Under the pieces are notes generated by a model. That model saw nothing but the letters and a program-made list of their open reading frames with translations, ran no database searches and was not told where the DNA came from. Made by a program: the position numbers and the translations under genes. Positions 47,342-57,401 of a stretch of DNA of 64,000 nt are shown in pieces. Position 1 is the first letter of the stretch. Every line of letters begins with the position of its first letter. Origin of the DNA: Flaccisagitta enflata (lineage: Eukaryota; Chaetognatha; Sagittoidea; Aphragmophora); NCBI GenBank assembly GCA_965153355.1, contig OZ231127.1, positions 97,960,001-98,024,000 on the forward strand, given 5' to 3'.

Positions 47342-47379
47342 GTTGTTGTTGTTGTTGCTACATGTTGCTGTTGTTGTTT
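47090..47379 (+). repeat. (TTG)n tracts and duplicated exon end
   Basis: The 3' ~90 bp of the preceding exon-like block recurs at about 47181-47271 (GGTTATGACGCTCGCAG... to GCGCAG|GTGCGC). Both copies are followed by long (TTG)n runs. The second run ends exactly at the inner breakpoint of the right inverted arm. Confidence 0.85.
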
Positions 47380-48872
47380 CAAAAATAACTGAACTGACCT
47401 GACTCCTTATTGTATCTTTTCATTGAAAATCAGACTTAAACACAACCCAAAAAGACCCAAACCAGACTCAAACCAGACTCAAACCAGACTCAAACCAGAC
47501 TCAAACCAGACTCAAACCAGAATTAAACAAGACCAAAACCAGACATAAATCAGACATAAACCAGACATAAACCAGACATAAACCAGATTTAACCAGACTC
47601 AAATCAGACTCAAACCAGACTCAAACCAGACTCAAACCAGACTCAAACCAGACTCAAACCAGACTTAAACCAGACCAAAACCAGGCTCAAACCAAGCTCA
47701 AACCAGAATCAAACCAGACTCAAACCAGACTCAAACCAAACTCAAACCAAAACAAAACCAGAATTAAACCAGACCTTAATCAGACTTACAACCAGATATA
47801 AACCAGACATAAACCAGATTTGCCAGACTCACCCACTAAAACCAGACTCAACCAGACTAAACCAGACTCAAACCAGACTAAACCAGACTCAAACCAGATT
47901 TAAACCAGACCAAAAACCAGACTAAACCAGGCTCAAACCAGGCCTAAACCAGAATCAAACCAGACTCCAACCAGACTCAAACCAGACTCAAACCAGACTT
48001 AAACCAGACTCAAACCAGACTCAAACCAGACCAAAACCAGACCAAAACCAGACAATAACCAGACCAAAACAGGACCTAAATCAGACCTAAATCAACATAA
48101 ACCAGACAAAACCAGACATAGACCAGACCTAAACCAGACCTAACCCAGACCTAACCAGATATAAATCAGACATGAATCAGTTCTTAAACCAGACTTAAAA
48201 CCAGACGTAAACCAGACTTCAACCAGACTTCAACCAGACTTAACCAGACTTAAACTATACTTAAACCAGACTTAAACCAGACTTAAACCAGACCCAAACC
48301 ATACTTATCTAAATAATATCATTTTAACCAGCAGACTTAAACCAGCAGATTCTAGACCATTAGACCAGCAGATTTAACCCATTAGATTTAAACCAGCAGA
48401 CTTAAACCAGAAGATTTAAACCATGAGACCTAACCATCAGATTCTTTACCCAGCAGACTTTAACCAGCAGACTTTAAACCAGCAGACTTATCCAAAAATG
48501 ACCAAATGATCACAAAAAATGACCAAAAATGACCAAAAATGACCAAAAATGACCAAAATGACCAAAATGACCAAAATGACCAAAATGACCAAAAATGACC
48601 AAAAATAATCAAAAATGACCAAAATGACCAAAAATGACCAAAAATGACCTAAATGACCAAAATGACCAAAATGACCAAAAATGACCAAAAATGACCAAAA
48701 ATGACCTAAATGACCTAAATAACCTAAATGACCTAAATGACCTAAATGACCAAAATGACCAATATGACCAAAAATGACCAAAAATGACCAAAAATGACCA
48801 AAAATGATCAAAAATGATCAAAAATAATCAAAAATAATCAAAAATAATCAAAAATAATCAAGAATGACCAAA

Positions 48873-49434
48873 CTAGTCATCCAAGGATCGCACATGGTCA
48901 GCGGTACCCGATGCCCTGCTTGGAGTGATCAAGTGAAGAAGTGGAAAGAGAGCAGGGCAGCGGCCCCAAAGGGCCGATGTCCTGTAGGACACAGGGGGGA
49001 ATTTCCAGACGTCCTGAGATACAGATGGCTGATTTGAGGCCTGGAGGGCTGAAAAGAGGTCTTGGGGCAGATTTGAGGTCATGAGGGAAGATTTGAGCTC
49101 TGGAGAGCAGATTTGAGGCCTGGAGGGCTAATTTGAGGCCTGGATGGCTAATTTGAGGCCTTGAGGCCAGATTTGAAGTCCGGAAATCAAATTTGAGGTC
49201 AGGAGGGCAGATTTGAGGCCTGGAGGACAGATTTAAGGTGGATTTGAAGCCTGGAGAGCTATATCAGGGTCTGACAGGGCTTGTTTCAGGGCATGGAGGG
49301 CAAAACAGGCCTGAGAGTGCTGGTTTAGGTCCTGATGGTCCTCACGGACGGACGGACGGACGGAAGGACGGACGAAGGACGGACGCCTGAAATTCCCTGT
49401 GTCCATAGGACATCGGCCCTTTGGGGCCGCTCAA
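48873..49434 (+). mobile_element. Family-1 element, subtype B, inserted in one arm only
   Basis: Head ACTAGTCATCCAAGGATCG, inner segments around CCGATGTCCTGTAGGACAC, a GAGGCCTGGAGGGCTAATTT core, (GGAC)n, and tail GGGGCCGCT (the final GCCC is missing). The left arm has the uninterrupted sequence GACC-A6-GACC near 4585. Insertion was therefore inside an A-run, with no more than one extra A and no longer target duplication. Confidence 0.9.
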
Positions 49435-49435
49435 A
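48940..49435. other. Core of the arm-specific family-1 element
   Basis: Holds the two inverted inner segments, core units and (GGAC)n of the 48873-49434 insertion. The open frames seen across it come from repeat units and are not genes. Confidence 0.6.
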
Positions 49436-50284
49436 AGACCAAAATGACCAAAAGGCCAAAAATGACAAAACGATCAAAATGACCAAAATGACCAAAATGA
49501 CCAAAATGACCAAATGACCAAAATGACCAAAATGACCAAATGACCATAAATGACCATAAATGACCATAAATGACCAAAACTGACCAAAACTGACCAAAAC
49601 TGACCAAAACTACCAAAATAACCAAAAATGACCAAAAATGACCAAAAATGACCAAAAATGACCAAAAATGACCAAAAATGACCAAAAATGACCAAAAATG
49701 ACCAAAAATGATCAAAAATGATCAAAAATGATTAAAAATGATCAAAAATGGCCAAAAATGACCAAAAATGATCAAAAATGATCAAAAATGACCTAAAATG
49801 ACCAAAAATGACCAAAATGACCGAAAATGATCAAAATGACCAAAAATGACCAAAAATGATCAAAAATGATCAAAAATGATCAAAAATGATCAAAAATGAT
49901 CAAAAATGATCAAAAATGATCAAAAATGCCCAAAAATGCCCAAAAATAACCAAAATGACCAAAATGAGCGAAATGAGCGAAATGACCAAAATGACCAAAA
50001 TGACCAAAAATGATCAAAATTGATCAAAAATGACCAAAATTGACCAAAATGACCAAAATGACCAAAATGACCAAAATGACCAAAATGACCAAAATGACCA
50101 AAAATGACCAAAAATGACCAAAAATGACTAAAAGCAACCAATAATTCAAAAAAATAACAAAAAAATGACTCAAAATAACTCCAGACGACCCAAAAAGACG
50201 CAAAGAAGCTAAGTGTTACCGACCGACCGACCGACCGACCGACGGAGCAGGTTGTAGAGTCGCGTGCACGCGACTAAAAACCGT

Positions 50285-50430
50285 CAACTTTGGAAGTCTC
50301 TCGCTCCTTAACGAATTGAGCTACTGACTTCAACTTAGGCTCATTTTAAAGAGCTCTGTCTGCTCTTTAAAATGAGCCCAAGTTGAGGTCAGCAGCTCAA
50401 TTTGTTTGGGAGATATGAGCTTTTAAAGCA
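50285..50430. repeat. Foldback repeat (right arm)
   Basis: Mirror of 3600-3740. Confidence 0.8.
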
Positions 50431-50475
50431 ACCACTTGAAATAGGGATTGTTAGAAAGAGCATCATCTCTCATAA

Positions 50476-51044
50476 AACTAGTCATCCAAGGATCGCACAC
50501 GGTCAGCGGTACCCGATGCCCTGCTTGGAGTGATTAGCTAAAGAAGCTGAGTGGGAGCAGGGCAGCGGCCCCAAAGGGCCGATGTCCTGTAGGACACAGG
50601 GGTGAATTTCCAGACGTCCTGAGAAAGCACATTTACGGACTGAGTTGATTGATTGGGCAGGGATGAGGGCAGATTTGAACCTGAGAGGGTCATTTTGAGG
50701 GCTGAATTGGGACAGATTTTAGGTTTGAGAGGTCTGATTTCAGGCCTGAAATGGTTGATTTTGGGCCTGACATGGCTGATCTAGTACCTTAGCGGGCTGA
50801 TTTTGGGCTTGAGTGAGCTAATTTAGGATCTAGAAGGGCTGATTTTGGGCCTGAGAGGGGTGATTTTGGGTCTGAGAGGGCTGACTTGGGGCCTGAGAGG
50901 GCTGATTTGGGGTCTGAGAGGGCTGATTTGGGGCCTGAACGGGGCCGGGGGGGGACGGACGTACGGACGGACGGACGGACGGACGGATGTCTGGAAATTC
51001 ACCCCTGTGTCCTACAGGACATCGGCCCTTTGGGGCCGCTGCCC
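50476..51044 (+). mobile_element. Family-1 element, subtype B (right arm)
   Basis: Mirror copy of 2983-3548. Head AACTAGTCATCCAAGGATCG, loop stem TGCCCTGC/GCAGGGCA, two inverted inner segments, tail GGGGCCGCTGCCC followed by A5. Confidence 0.85.
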
Positions 51045-51114
51045 AAAAAGGGGGGGGGGTGCGGGAATGAGCAAAGTTTATCCAATCACCACCAAATTTG
51101 GTAGTTCTCATCTA

Positions 51115-51883
51115 CAGTATGTTTTTTTTCGTTTGTAACATTACACGACGACATTGCTCAGCCCCCTGGCATGCAAACCACTTCGACAATGGCTCAATTT
51201 GTAGATAATAAGTGAGCATTTTATGATTTTACAAGTCTTGGACTTTTTGACAAAAACCTGACCTCTGCCATAGGCGAGGAAGCATTAGACAAAACAGGCG
51301 AAAAAGGCCATTATTTCAGGTTTTTAAAGGAACATTCCTTCTTCAAGTGGCTCTATTATCTGAACGGATTGAACAAAAAGTGCCAGGTTGGTCCCAAATT
51401 AATGCAAATTAAGACCAGTTTTTAAAAAAATAAAGAAAGAAGCACTTTTTGATGAAAAAATTACACCAAGATTGCAAGGAATTAGCTCCTTTAATAAGAT
51501 TTAGCTCAAGAATTGACTCCCAACTAAAAAAACTTACTCAGGATATCGACAATATACTTGAATTCAAAAAATCCCAAAAACTACTTCAAAATACCTTCCA
51601 TTTGAGACCAATCTGGGATCAGAGTCTCAAACCGTTCAGAAATGAAAGCAATTTAAAGAAAGACCGTTAAAGTGGGAAATTTTGTTAATTTGATAGTTTG
51701 GTTATGACCCAGTCTGTCCCTTATGTGTTTAGAGGATTAGATTCATGTAAAAAAGTCCAAGAAGTCACAAATCATTAAATGCTCACTTATTACCTACAAA
51801 ATGAGCCGTTGCAGAAGTCAATCGCTGGCCTGAGGGCTGATTAGTGCCGTCCTGTAATGTTACAAACGAAAAAAAACATACTG
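51115..51883. mobile_element. Mariner-like MITE, TA target duplication (right arm)
   Basis: 769-bp counterpart of 2209-2912 with identical termini and TA flanks (51113-51114, 51884-51885). It keeps ~65 bp (near 51536-51602) deleted from the left copy. A short open stretch (51449-51670) shows no recognisable transposase motif. Confidence 0.9.
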
Positions 51884-51955
51884 TATGATGGAAATGGTCT
51901 TATTTTCTCCGCGGGCGTGGTGAGTTTTGAAAATGACACCACTTTAAGCCACCCT

Positions 51956-52304
51956 ATTGCCTTCTTCTCCTTCTTCTCCTCCACCTTTGTACCCCCCACC
52001 TCCAGGCCTCTATCTCAGCCTCGAGGCCCATATCCCAGCCTTGAGGCCCAAATTTCAGTCTTGATGCCCAAATCTCAACCTCAAGGCCCAAATCCCATCT
52101 TAAGGCTAAAATCCCATCCTCAAGGCCCAAATCTCAGCATCAAGGGATTTGGGCTTCAAGACTGGGATTTGGGCCTCAAGGCTATGAAAGCATAAGTCAT
52201 TGACCCTTTTGGAGCTGCTGCCCTGCTCCCACCCTCAACTACAATCATGACGTACCTGAGCAGGGCACAGGTACCGCTGACCACCTAATGCTTTTGCGAC
52301 TATT
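51956..52304 (-). mobile_element. Family-1 element, subtype F (right arm)
   Basis: Mirror of 1820-2160, retaining the CTTCTTCTCC tract. The head ends at 52304 and a family-2 fragment (52306-52411) follows, leaving about 45 bp before the oxygenase ATG. Any proximal promoter or 5' exon of that gene would have to lie within or beyond these repeats. Confidence 0.75.
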
Positions 52305-52305
52305 A

Positions 52306-52411
52306 CTTTTTTGGCGTTTTTGAGCGTTTTGTGCCCAAATTCCCCAGAGACGTGTTCTATCACTCCCTGCCCACCCGCACACGACAAGGGAAGCCGTGTA
52401 TCCGGCCTTGT
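52306..52411 (-). mobile_element. Family-2 fragment next to the oxygenase start
   Basis: Mirror of 1713-1818. It encodes the upstream in-frame codons of the oxygenase ORF, so these are unlikely to be genuine protein. Confidence 0.7.
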
Positions 52412-52454
52412 CACCACGCAATCGCAACTAAGGTTTGTTGACCTTTGTTTTCAG

Positions 52455-54164
52455 ATGGACCAGAGCATAACTGCTAGACTATTCGACGTCATTCTGAATG
52501 ATTGGATTCCTGAAAGAGCAGTCAGTTCTTCGGCCGCTTTGTACACCTCATTGAAGAAAAACATTGACGAGCGCGTCGAGGATCATCTCGCGTTACATTT
52601 CGCGTTTCCCGTTTCTCCCTCCGACGCCTTTTACCGCAGAGAGGCGGTGAAACGGCACGCGGACTTTGCCGAGTATTATGCTATTCGAAACTTGCTGGTG
52701 ACTCTGAGGAAACTGGAAGCTATTTATCCGCTTGGAATAGAGTTCAGCATCTGTTTCAATTATGTTGACTATGAAGATGATGAAAGTGAAATGTCAAAGG
52801 GTCACCTCCTCCGACCGTATGTTGAAGGATTGAGGGAGATCATCACCAGTCTCGGGGGTGAGGATGTGATCGTGGTCGTTGCTTCAAAGGGTTGTTGCCA
52901 AAAGGGTGTACCTAATGAGGATTCTATCCTCGCAGTTGAAGACGTGAGCATAAATTTGTCAGATCAGCCTATTGATCCATTTAAACTACGCGAGCTCTCC
53001 GTTCGACTGTGTAATGATGATGGACCCTGGCGGTACTCTATTTGCTACGATTCTTTGACGGGGAAAATGCTGATGGGCGAACCTGAAACATTTCTCGCCC
53101 ACGAGAGTCAAAGTGTGTGTTATCTACCAGTGACGTATCGAGGGAAAAGGTGGTTTTACGCATCGCTACAAAAAGCGGTTGGCTTTGAGACCGCGGCTTT
53201 CAAAACCGCACTGAAAATGGAAATCATCCGTCCTGGATGCGGTTTATTCATCAGCTCCGTCGACCCATCGCTCAGTTTTGATTGTATCGAGACACGTTGC
53301 TTGACTGAACTGATCAAGGAGTTTGGTTTGACCATCTTTCGTGGCTTTCGAAAGATTCTCGATGAGCGTGAATTCATCGCCAAATACTCGAAGCGGACCC
53401 CAAATGGCATGGTGCCCTGGAAGTTTGGCTATGTGCACAAAGTCAAGATCGCGCAAGAACCTGGTTTCGTGAACACGTCGGGAGGCCTCCCGATTCACTT
53501 CGATATGAACGATCCTCCGTCTTACATGGGAATCGATCGAAACGTTTACAAGTTTGAGGATTTTGTTCCACGGGAGTTTGTTCTCAATTGCATCAGTTTC
53601 AAATGTGGAGAGCAAAATGGAGCCACCACATTTATCGACGCGCACACGGCGGCCTTGTCTTTGCCTTCGGCGAAAGCCGATACATGGAAAGCACTGCGTC
53701 TTGTCTATTGTAACAAGGTCACAAGTGGCGAAAAACAAGCCTACTTTGGAGGCAACGGTTTTTTACACGGTTACCAGCTCGTTGACAACTGCCCATGGAC
53801 TGGTAGACTAGTGTTACGCTGGTGTGAAAGCTGGGTAACCAAGGATCATCCCGATACCGCGCAAGAGCAAGACTACATTGTCGAGCTGAATGGTTCCACA
53901 ATCTCTTCATCGGCGGTGACGAAAGAAATTAGAGAGCTGGCATTTGATTCTCGTTTCTTCTTCAAACACCACTACCAAGCGGGTGATATGGTTTTTGTCA
54001 ACAACTACACCATGTTGCATGGCAGAGAGGCATTTTCAGGATCTAGAGAATTGTGGAGGATTCAAGCCATTCCCCCCTCTGTAAATACTCCAGATTACTT
54101 CCTCACATATGGAAAAAAATATTCTGTCCCACACACAAGCCAACAGAATCATCAAGCTTGCTGA
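52455..54164 (+). CDS. Fusion protein: N-terminal DIT1/PvcA (isocyanide synthase)-like region + C-terminal TauD/TfdA 2OG-Fe(II) dioxygenase
   Basis: A 569-residue protein in one exon. The C-terminal half (about 252-545) is a TauD/TfdA-type 2-oxoglutarate/Fe(II) oxygenase. It shows the FRGF strand (295-298), the metal motif H348-F-D350, a GATTFIDAH segment (389-397), the distal His522 in MLHGR, and Arg535 in LWRIQ for 2OG binding. The N-terminal half (1-240) weakly follows the DIT1/PvcA isocyanide-synthase pattern: F-P-x-SP at 51-55, a D-x-AE-x(2)-AIRNL helix (70-80), Y-x-x-G-x-E-x-x-IC (91-100), and GPW...VTYRGKRWFYA (190-236). It is short, and the usual SDG..FSD segment is replaced by acidic residues (102-111), so its activity is doubtful. 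Fungal isocyanide synthases can have this fusion order. I chose the MDQSIT start because it follows TTTTCAG; 48 upstream in-frame codons lie mostly in a family-2 repeat. An AATAAA lies at 54336. Alternative: a plain GBBH/TauD-like oxygenase with an unrelated N-domain, although no GBBH-type zinc cysteines are seen. Confidence 0.82.
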   Translation: MDQSITARLFDVILNDWIPERAVSSSAALYTSLKKNIDERVEDHLALHFAFPVSPSDAFYRREAVKRHADFAEYYAIRNLLVTLRKLEAIYPLGIEFSICFNYVDYEDDESEMSKGHLLRPYVEGLREIITSLGGEDVIVVVASKGCCQKGVPNEDSILAVEDVSINLSDQPIDPFKLRELSVRLCNDDGPWRYSICYDSLTGKMLMGEPETFLAHESQSVCYLPVTYRGKRWFYASLQKAVGFETAAFKTALKMEIIRPGCGLFISSVDPSLSFDCIETRCLTELIKEFGLTIFRGFRKILDEREFIAKYSKRTPNGMVPWKFGYVHKVKIAQEPGFVNTSGGLPIHFDMNDPPSYMGIDRNVYKFEDFVPREFVLNCISFKCGEQNGATTFIDAHTAALSLPSAKADTWKALRLVYCNKVTSGEKQAYFGGNGFLHGYQLVDNCPWTGRLVLRWCESWVTKDHPDTAQEQDYIVELNGSTISSSAVTKEIRELAFDSRFFFKHHYQAGDMVFVNNYTMLHGREAFSGSRELWRIQAIPPSVNTPDYFLTYGKKYSVPHTSQQNHQAC

Positions 54165-54338
54165 AGCGGCTTACATCCAGTTGATTTCCTTTTTTTTTTT
54201 TCGAGCAGCGGCCCCAAAGGTAGCGGGCGAAAGTAAACGCGACTGAGGCAAATTAAATTTTTGTCAAAAATCGCTCATTTTAAAGATTATTCTGATATAT
54301 AGAACACAAAATGAATGATCAATGTCATATATATGAAT

Positions 54339-54637
54339 AAACAAGGCCGGATACACGGCAATCCAGTCGCGGACAGTTGGGCAGGAGCAGTAATGCAAAA
54401 ACCGCTTGGAATTCAACAAGGCCGGATACACGGCTACCCCAGTCGCGTGCGGGTGGGCAGGGGCTGTTTTTGAGGTCACTCAATCATTTGGGCAGGAGCG
54501 GTGAGGCCAAAGACCACAAAAACCAAAAAAAAGTAAAGTGTGACGGACCAACGGATGTACCAACAGATGGACGGACAGACGGACGGACCAACGGAAAGAC
54601 CAACAAAGCGGAGTGTAGAGTCGTGTAGCACGCGACT
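54339..54637 (+). mobile_element. Family-2 element with tandem head
   Basis: The head AACAAGGCCGGATACACGGC occurs twice (54339 and about 54415), each followed by AGTCGCG and GGGCAGGAGC or GGGCAGGGGC. Then (GGAC/CAAC)n and the tail GTCGTGTAGCACGCGACT-A5. It overlaps an AATAAA that could serve the oxygenase gene. Confidence 0.85.
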
Positions 54638-54764
54638 AAAAATGTATTTGGACTAAAATCATGGTAAATATTCTTACTTAATGTATATAAGTACTTTTAG
54701 ACAAAAGGAGGACATATTTGACAATATTAAAATTTTCACTTCCCCTTGCTACCTTTGCCAAAGG

Positions 54765-54970
54765 GCCTATGTCCTGCAGAACACAGGGGTGAATCGCTAC
54801 ATACATCCCCTTCCTCCCCAGATCCTAGCCAGCTAAACCAATCAAGCCCTCTATCTGCCCTCTCAGGCTCAAAAATAGCACTTTTGGAGCACTTTTAGAG
54901 CACTTTTGGAGCACTTTTGGAGCACTTTTGGAGCACTTTTGGAGCACTTTTGGAGCACTTTTGGAGCGAT
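54765..54970. repeat. Family-1 B scrap and GCACTTTTGGA tandem repeat
   Basis: GGGCCTATGTCCTGCAGAAC and CTCTCAGG core scraps, then about eight near-perfect 11-12 bp units of GCACTTTTGGA (54878-54970). Confidence 0.8.
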
Positions 54971-55009
54971 AATAATCCAAGCTTTTTGCGCAGTCACATA
55001 TTTTTCACT

Positions 55010-55835
55010 TTTCTATCTTTGATTGACCGTAACTTTTAAATGGCTGTACCCTGAAATCAAAAGCAACTGATACCAGCAAAACCTTTATAATGCCTAAAGT
55101 ATTCATTTTTAGAAATTCGGATTGGTTTTGTCTTAAAGCACATTACCTACCATTTATTCATGCAAAATTTCATAGCACTGGCTCTAGCGGTTTAGCTTCC
55201 ACGTGGTTTTGAATAAAAATGTGATTTACCCCATGTGAGGTTCCTGAAAATATTGATAAACTGACCTCTGTAGCTTTAAATCAATGTTATTTCTTTTTGA
55301 ATCAGTCCAAAATGGCCAGATTGGTCTTAAAAGTAAGATAATAGTCTCAGCTTATGTATTTAAAAAAAGAAATACCAAGATACTGAAATTCATAATGCAA
55401 TTCTGATTTTTTCCTCTGATTTTTTCTGTTTGAGCAGGTTTTGTGTCACATCACTGGTCATTGACGACCTAAATCTCCACAGAAATTGCAAAAAATAAAT
55501 AAATTTGCAAAAGAAGGGTCCATTACTTCCCAATCATGAACAATCTGGTGGTTTCTAGTCAATCCATGTGAAAATTATAGGGATATATTGATGTAAAGTT
55601 GCTTAAAAATGGGATTTTAGGGCAAAATTTTGAAAAATCTTGTCAAATTTCAAAATTAGGTGGAAGCTAAACCGCTAAAGCCAGTGCTTTGAAATTTTGC
55701 ATGAACAAATGGTAGGTTATGTGCTTACAGACAGAATCAGTCCGAATTTCTCAAAATGAATACTTTAGACACCATAAAGGTTTTGCTGGTATCAGTCGCT
55801 TTTGATTGCAGGGTACCAATTTAGTTGGTCTAAAA
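55010..55835. repeat. Foldback element, about 0.8 kb
   Basis: Arms of ~190 bp: ATCAAAAGCAACTGATACCA..AGCGGTTTAGCTTCCAC and its complement at 55650-55830, around ~440 bp of A/T-rich sequence. No target duplication was identified. Confidence 0.8.
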
Positions 55836-55838
55836 AAG

Positions 55839-56005
55839 AACAAGGCCAAGTAGGCCAATAGGTGCGATGTGTGGATCGTTGAACAAATGCGTTACCGACC
55901 AACCGACCGACCAACTGACCGACCAACCGACCGACCAACCGACCTACCGACCAACCAACCGACCAACCGACGAACAGCCAGTTATAGAGGTGCTTTGTCG
56001 CACCT
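55839..56005 (+). mobile_element. Family-4 element
   Basis: AACAAGGCCAAGTAGGCC head, AATAGGTGCGATGTGTGG, (GACCAACC)n, GCCAGTTATAGAGGTGC and tail stem ending GTCGCACCT before A5. The right flank AAAAAGATGC(T/C)CCTTG recurs at 63430. Confidence 0.88.
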
Positions 56006-56459
56006 AAAAAGATGCTCCTTGAAAAACTCTGCATTTTGGTCATCAAAAAACAAATGAGTTATGAATGTTTGAAAAGAAACTTCTACCATTAAATAAATCA
56101 AGAATCCTGCAAGAGGAAGTCTTTTTACTATAATAGAGATAATCTCTAAACCAAATAAGTTAGAGGAATGCGGTTTGCACTACTAGCTTGGACATTTGAA
56201 GGGCTTCAATTTGGTCACTGATTTTCTTGAAATTGGATGAATCTTTTAGGAATAAATGTTCAAAATGTGCTAAAAGATTTTTTTTTGAAGATAGTACACA
56301 ATAACGGAAACATTTGTAGGAAATGCGTAGATCTTTTCTCAGAAATTTCACTGAGTGATGGGTATGCAAAGGACATGCGCAAATAACGTACACGGTACAC
56401 TCTCCCATGGATTAAACGTAAACACTCAGCATATGGGATCGTGAACCGCGACATATACA
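56006..56459 (+). repeat. Family-10 dispersed repeat
   Basis: CCTTGAAAAACTCT.., GCGGTTTGC and ATTTTCTTGAAATT motifs are shared with 63395-63680. The remainder to 56459 has no gene recognised. Confidence 0.55.
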
Positions 56460-57023
56460 CAGTAGATCTCGTCTAGACTTGAGATAACGGGGGCAAGCAT
56501 TATGGGAGAACAAATGAAGCTAGGGGGATGATATTTGGAATATAAACTAATAAAAGAATGATTTATTCCCCATGATACTTGGTTGCCATGGAAACACATT
56601 TCCATGTATTCTCGCTAAATTATCAATATTTTGAAAGATTTTTTTTAGGGAACATTGCTTGAAATTAAATTTGCTACAACTTTCCCACAATATGTTCTGT
56701 AAGAATATCGCTCGTTTGGCTGTTGCTAGGGAGCTTATCCATGTGTGACAACCCATAGCCACCGCTAAACGAGCGACATTCTTACAGAACATACTGTGGG
56801 AAAGTTGTAGCAAATTTAATTTTAAGCAATGTTCCCTAAAAAAATCTTTCAAAATATTGATAATTTAGCGAGATTACATGGAAATGTGTTTCCATGGCAA
56901 CCGAGTATCATGGGGAATAAATCATTCTTTTATTAATTTATATTCCAAATATCAGCCCCCTAGCTTTATTTGTTCTCCCATAATGCTTGTCCCCGTTATC
57001 TCAAGTCTAAACGAGATCTACTG
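56460..57023. mobile_element. Mariner-like foldback MITE, 564 bp
   Basis: Near-complete palindrome with arms of ~255 bp starting CAGTAGATCTCGT(C/T)TAGAC and a centre near 56750. TA follows the right end and CA precedes the left end. Confidence 0.82.
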
Positions 57024-57401
57024 TACATTGCATTTGACCCACTGAATTACATCTGCTGCATATGTTAGATGGGGAATACACATGGTAAAAAGCATCTTCA
57101 TCAGAATTGGCTCTGATGGTTTACGATTAACATTTAGTAGAGTGTTTGCAGAAGAGCGAAATTTGAACAATGGTTTTGAATACAGGGAATACCCCGCCTA
57201 CCAAGACAAAAGAAAACGACATATCTTTGCATCTAAAAATGGTGGATCAATTCCCAAAACAGTTCCAGAGAGGGTAAACCGACGAATTCGCCTCGAATCC
57301 TTCGCCTCGGAATCCAGCGCCTGGAATCCAGCGCCTCCTAATCCAGCGCCTCACCGATCCCACCGCCCCTGGAAGAATTCGCCCCCCTAGTTCTATCCAT
57401 T
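57024..57401 (+). other. Unassigned stretch with an open frame of 102 codons
   Basis: The plus frame 57082-57390 begins MVKSIFIRIGSDGLRLTFSR and ends in Pro/Ser/Asn repeats derived from (AATCCAGCGCCT)n. No family is recognised; the tail is clearly simple-sequence. Coding status doubtful. Confidence 0.35.

Larger units (their letters stand above)
47380..50275 (+). mobile_element. Family-3 element, head-truncated (right arm), interrupted by a family-1 element
   Basis: Mirror of 3749-6108, lacking the AACAAGG head end and the CACGCGACT subterminal motif. The satellite blocks differ in copy number from the left arm. A family-1 B element sits at 48873-49434. Confidence 0.85.
47380..54123. repeat. 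Right arm of large inverted duplication
   Basis: This is the inverted copy of 1-6076. The inner breakpoint joins a (TTG)n tract to a family-3 element that has lost its last ~32 bp, whereas the left arm keeps the complete element end (to 6108). This makes the right arm the likelier derived copy at this junction. The outer limit cannot be set because the left copy runs off the window at a position matching 54123. The order is a truncated family-3 element (with an inserted family-1 element), a foldback, a family-1 B element, a mariner-like MITE, a family-1 F element, a family-2 fragment and the oxygenase gene. Confidence 0.93.

Noticed and set aside
52311-52454. Forty-eight in-frame codons upstream of MDQSIT as the true N-terminus
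   Set aside because: They lie mostly in a family-2 repeat fragment and an acceptor-like TTTTCAG directly precedes the MDQSIT start codon.
53156-53738. Minus-strand frames of 84 and 164 codons opposite the oxygenase gene, and their mirrors at 386-968
   Set aside because: Shadow frames of a conserved coding region. They are identical in both arms only because the arms are nearly identical.
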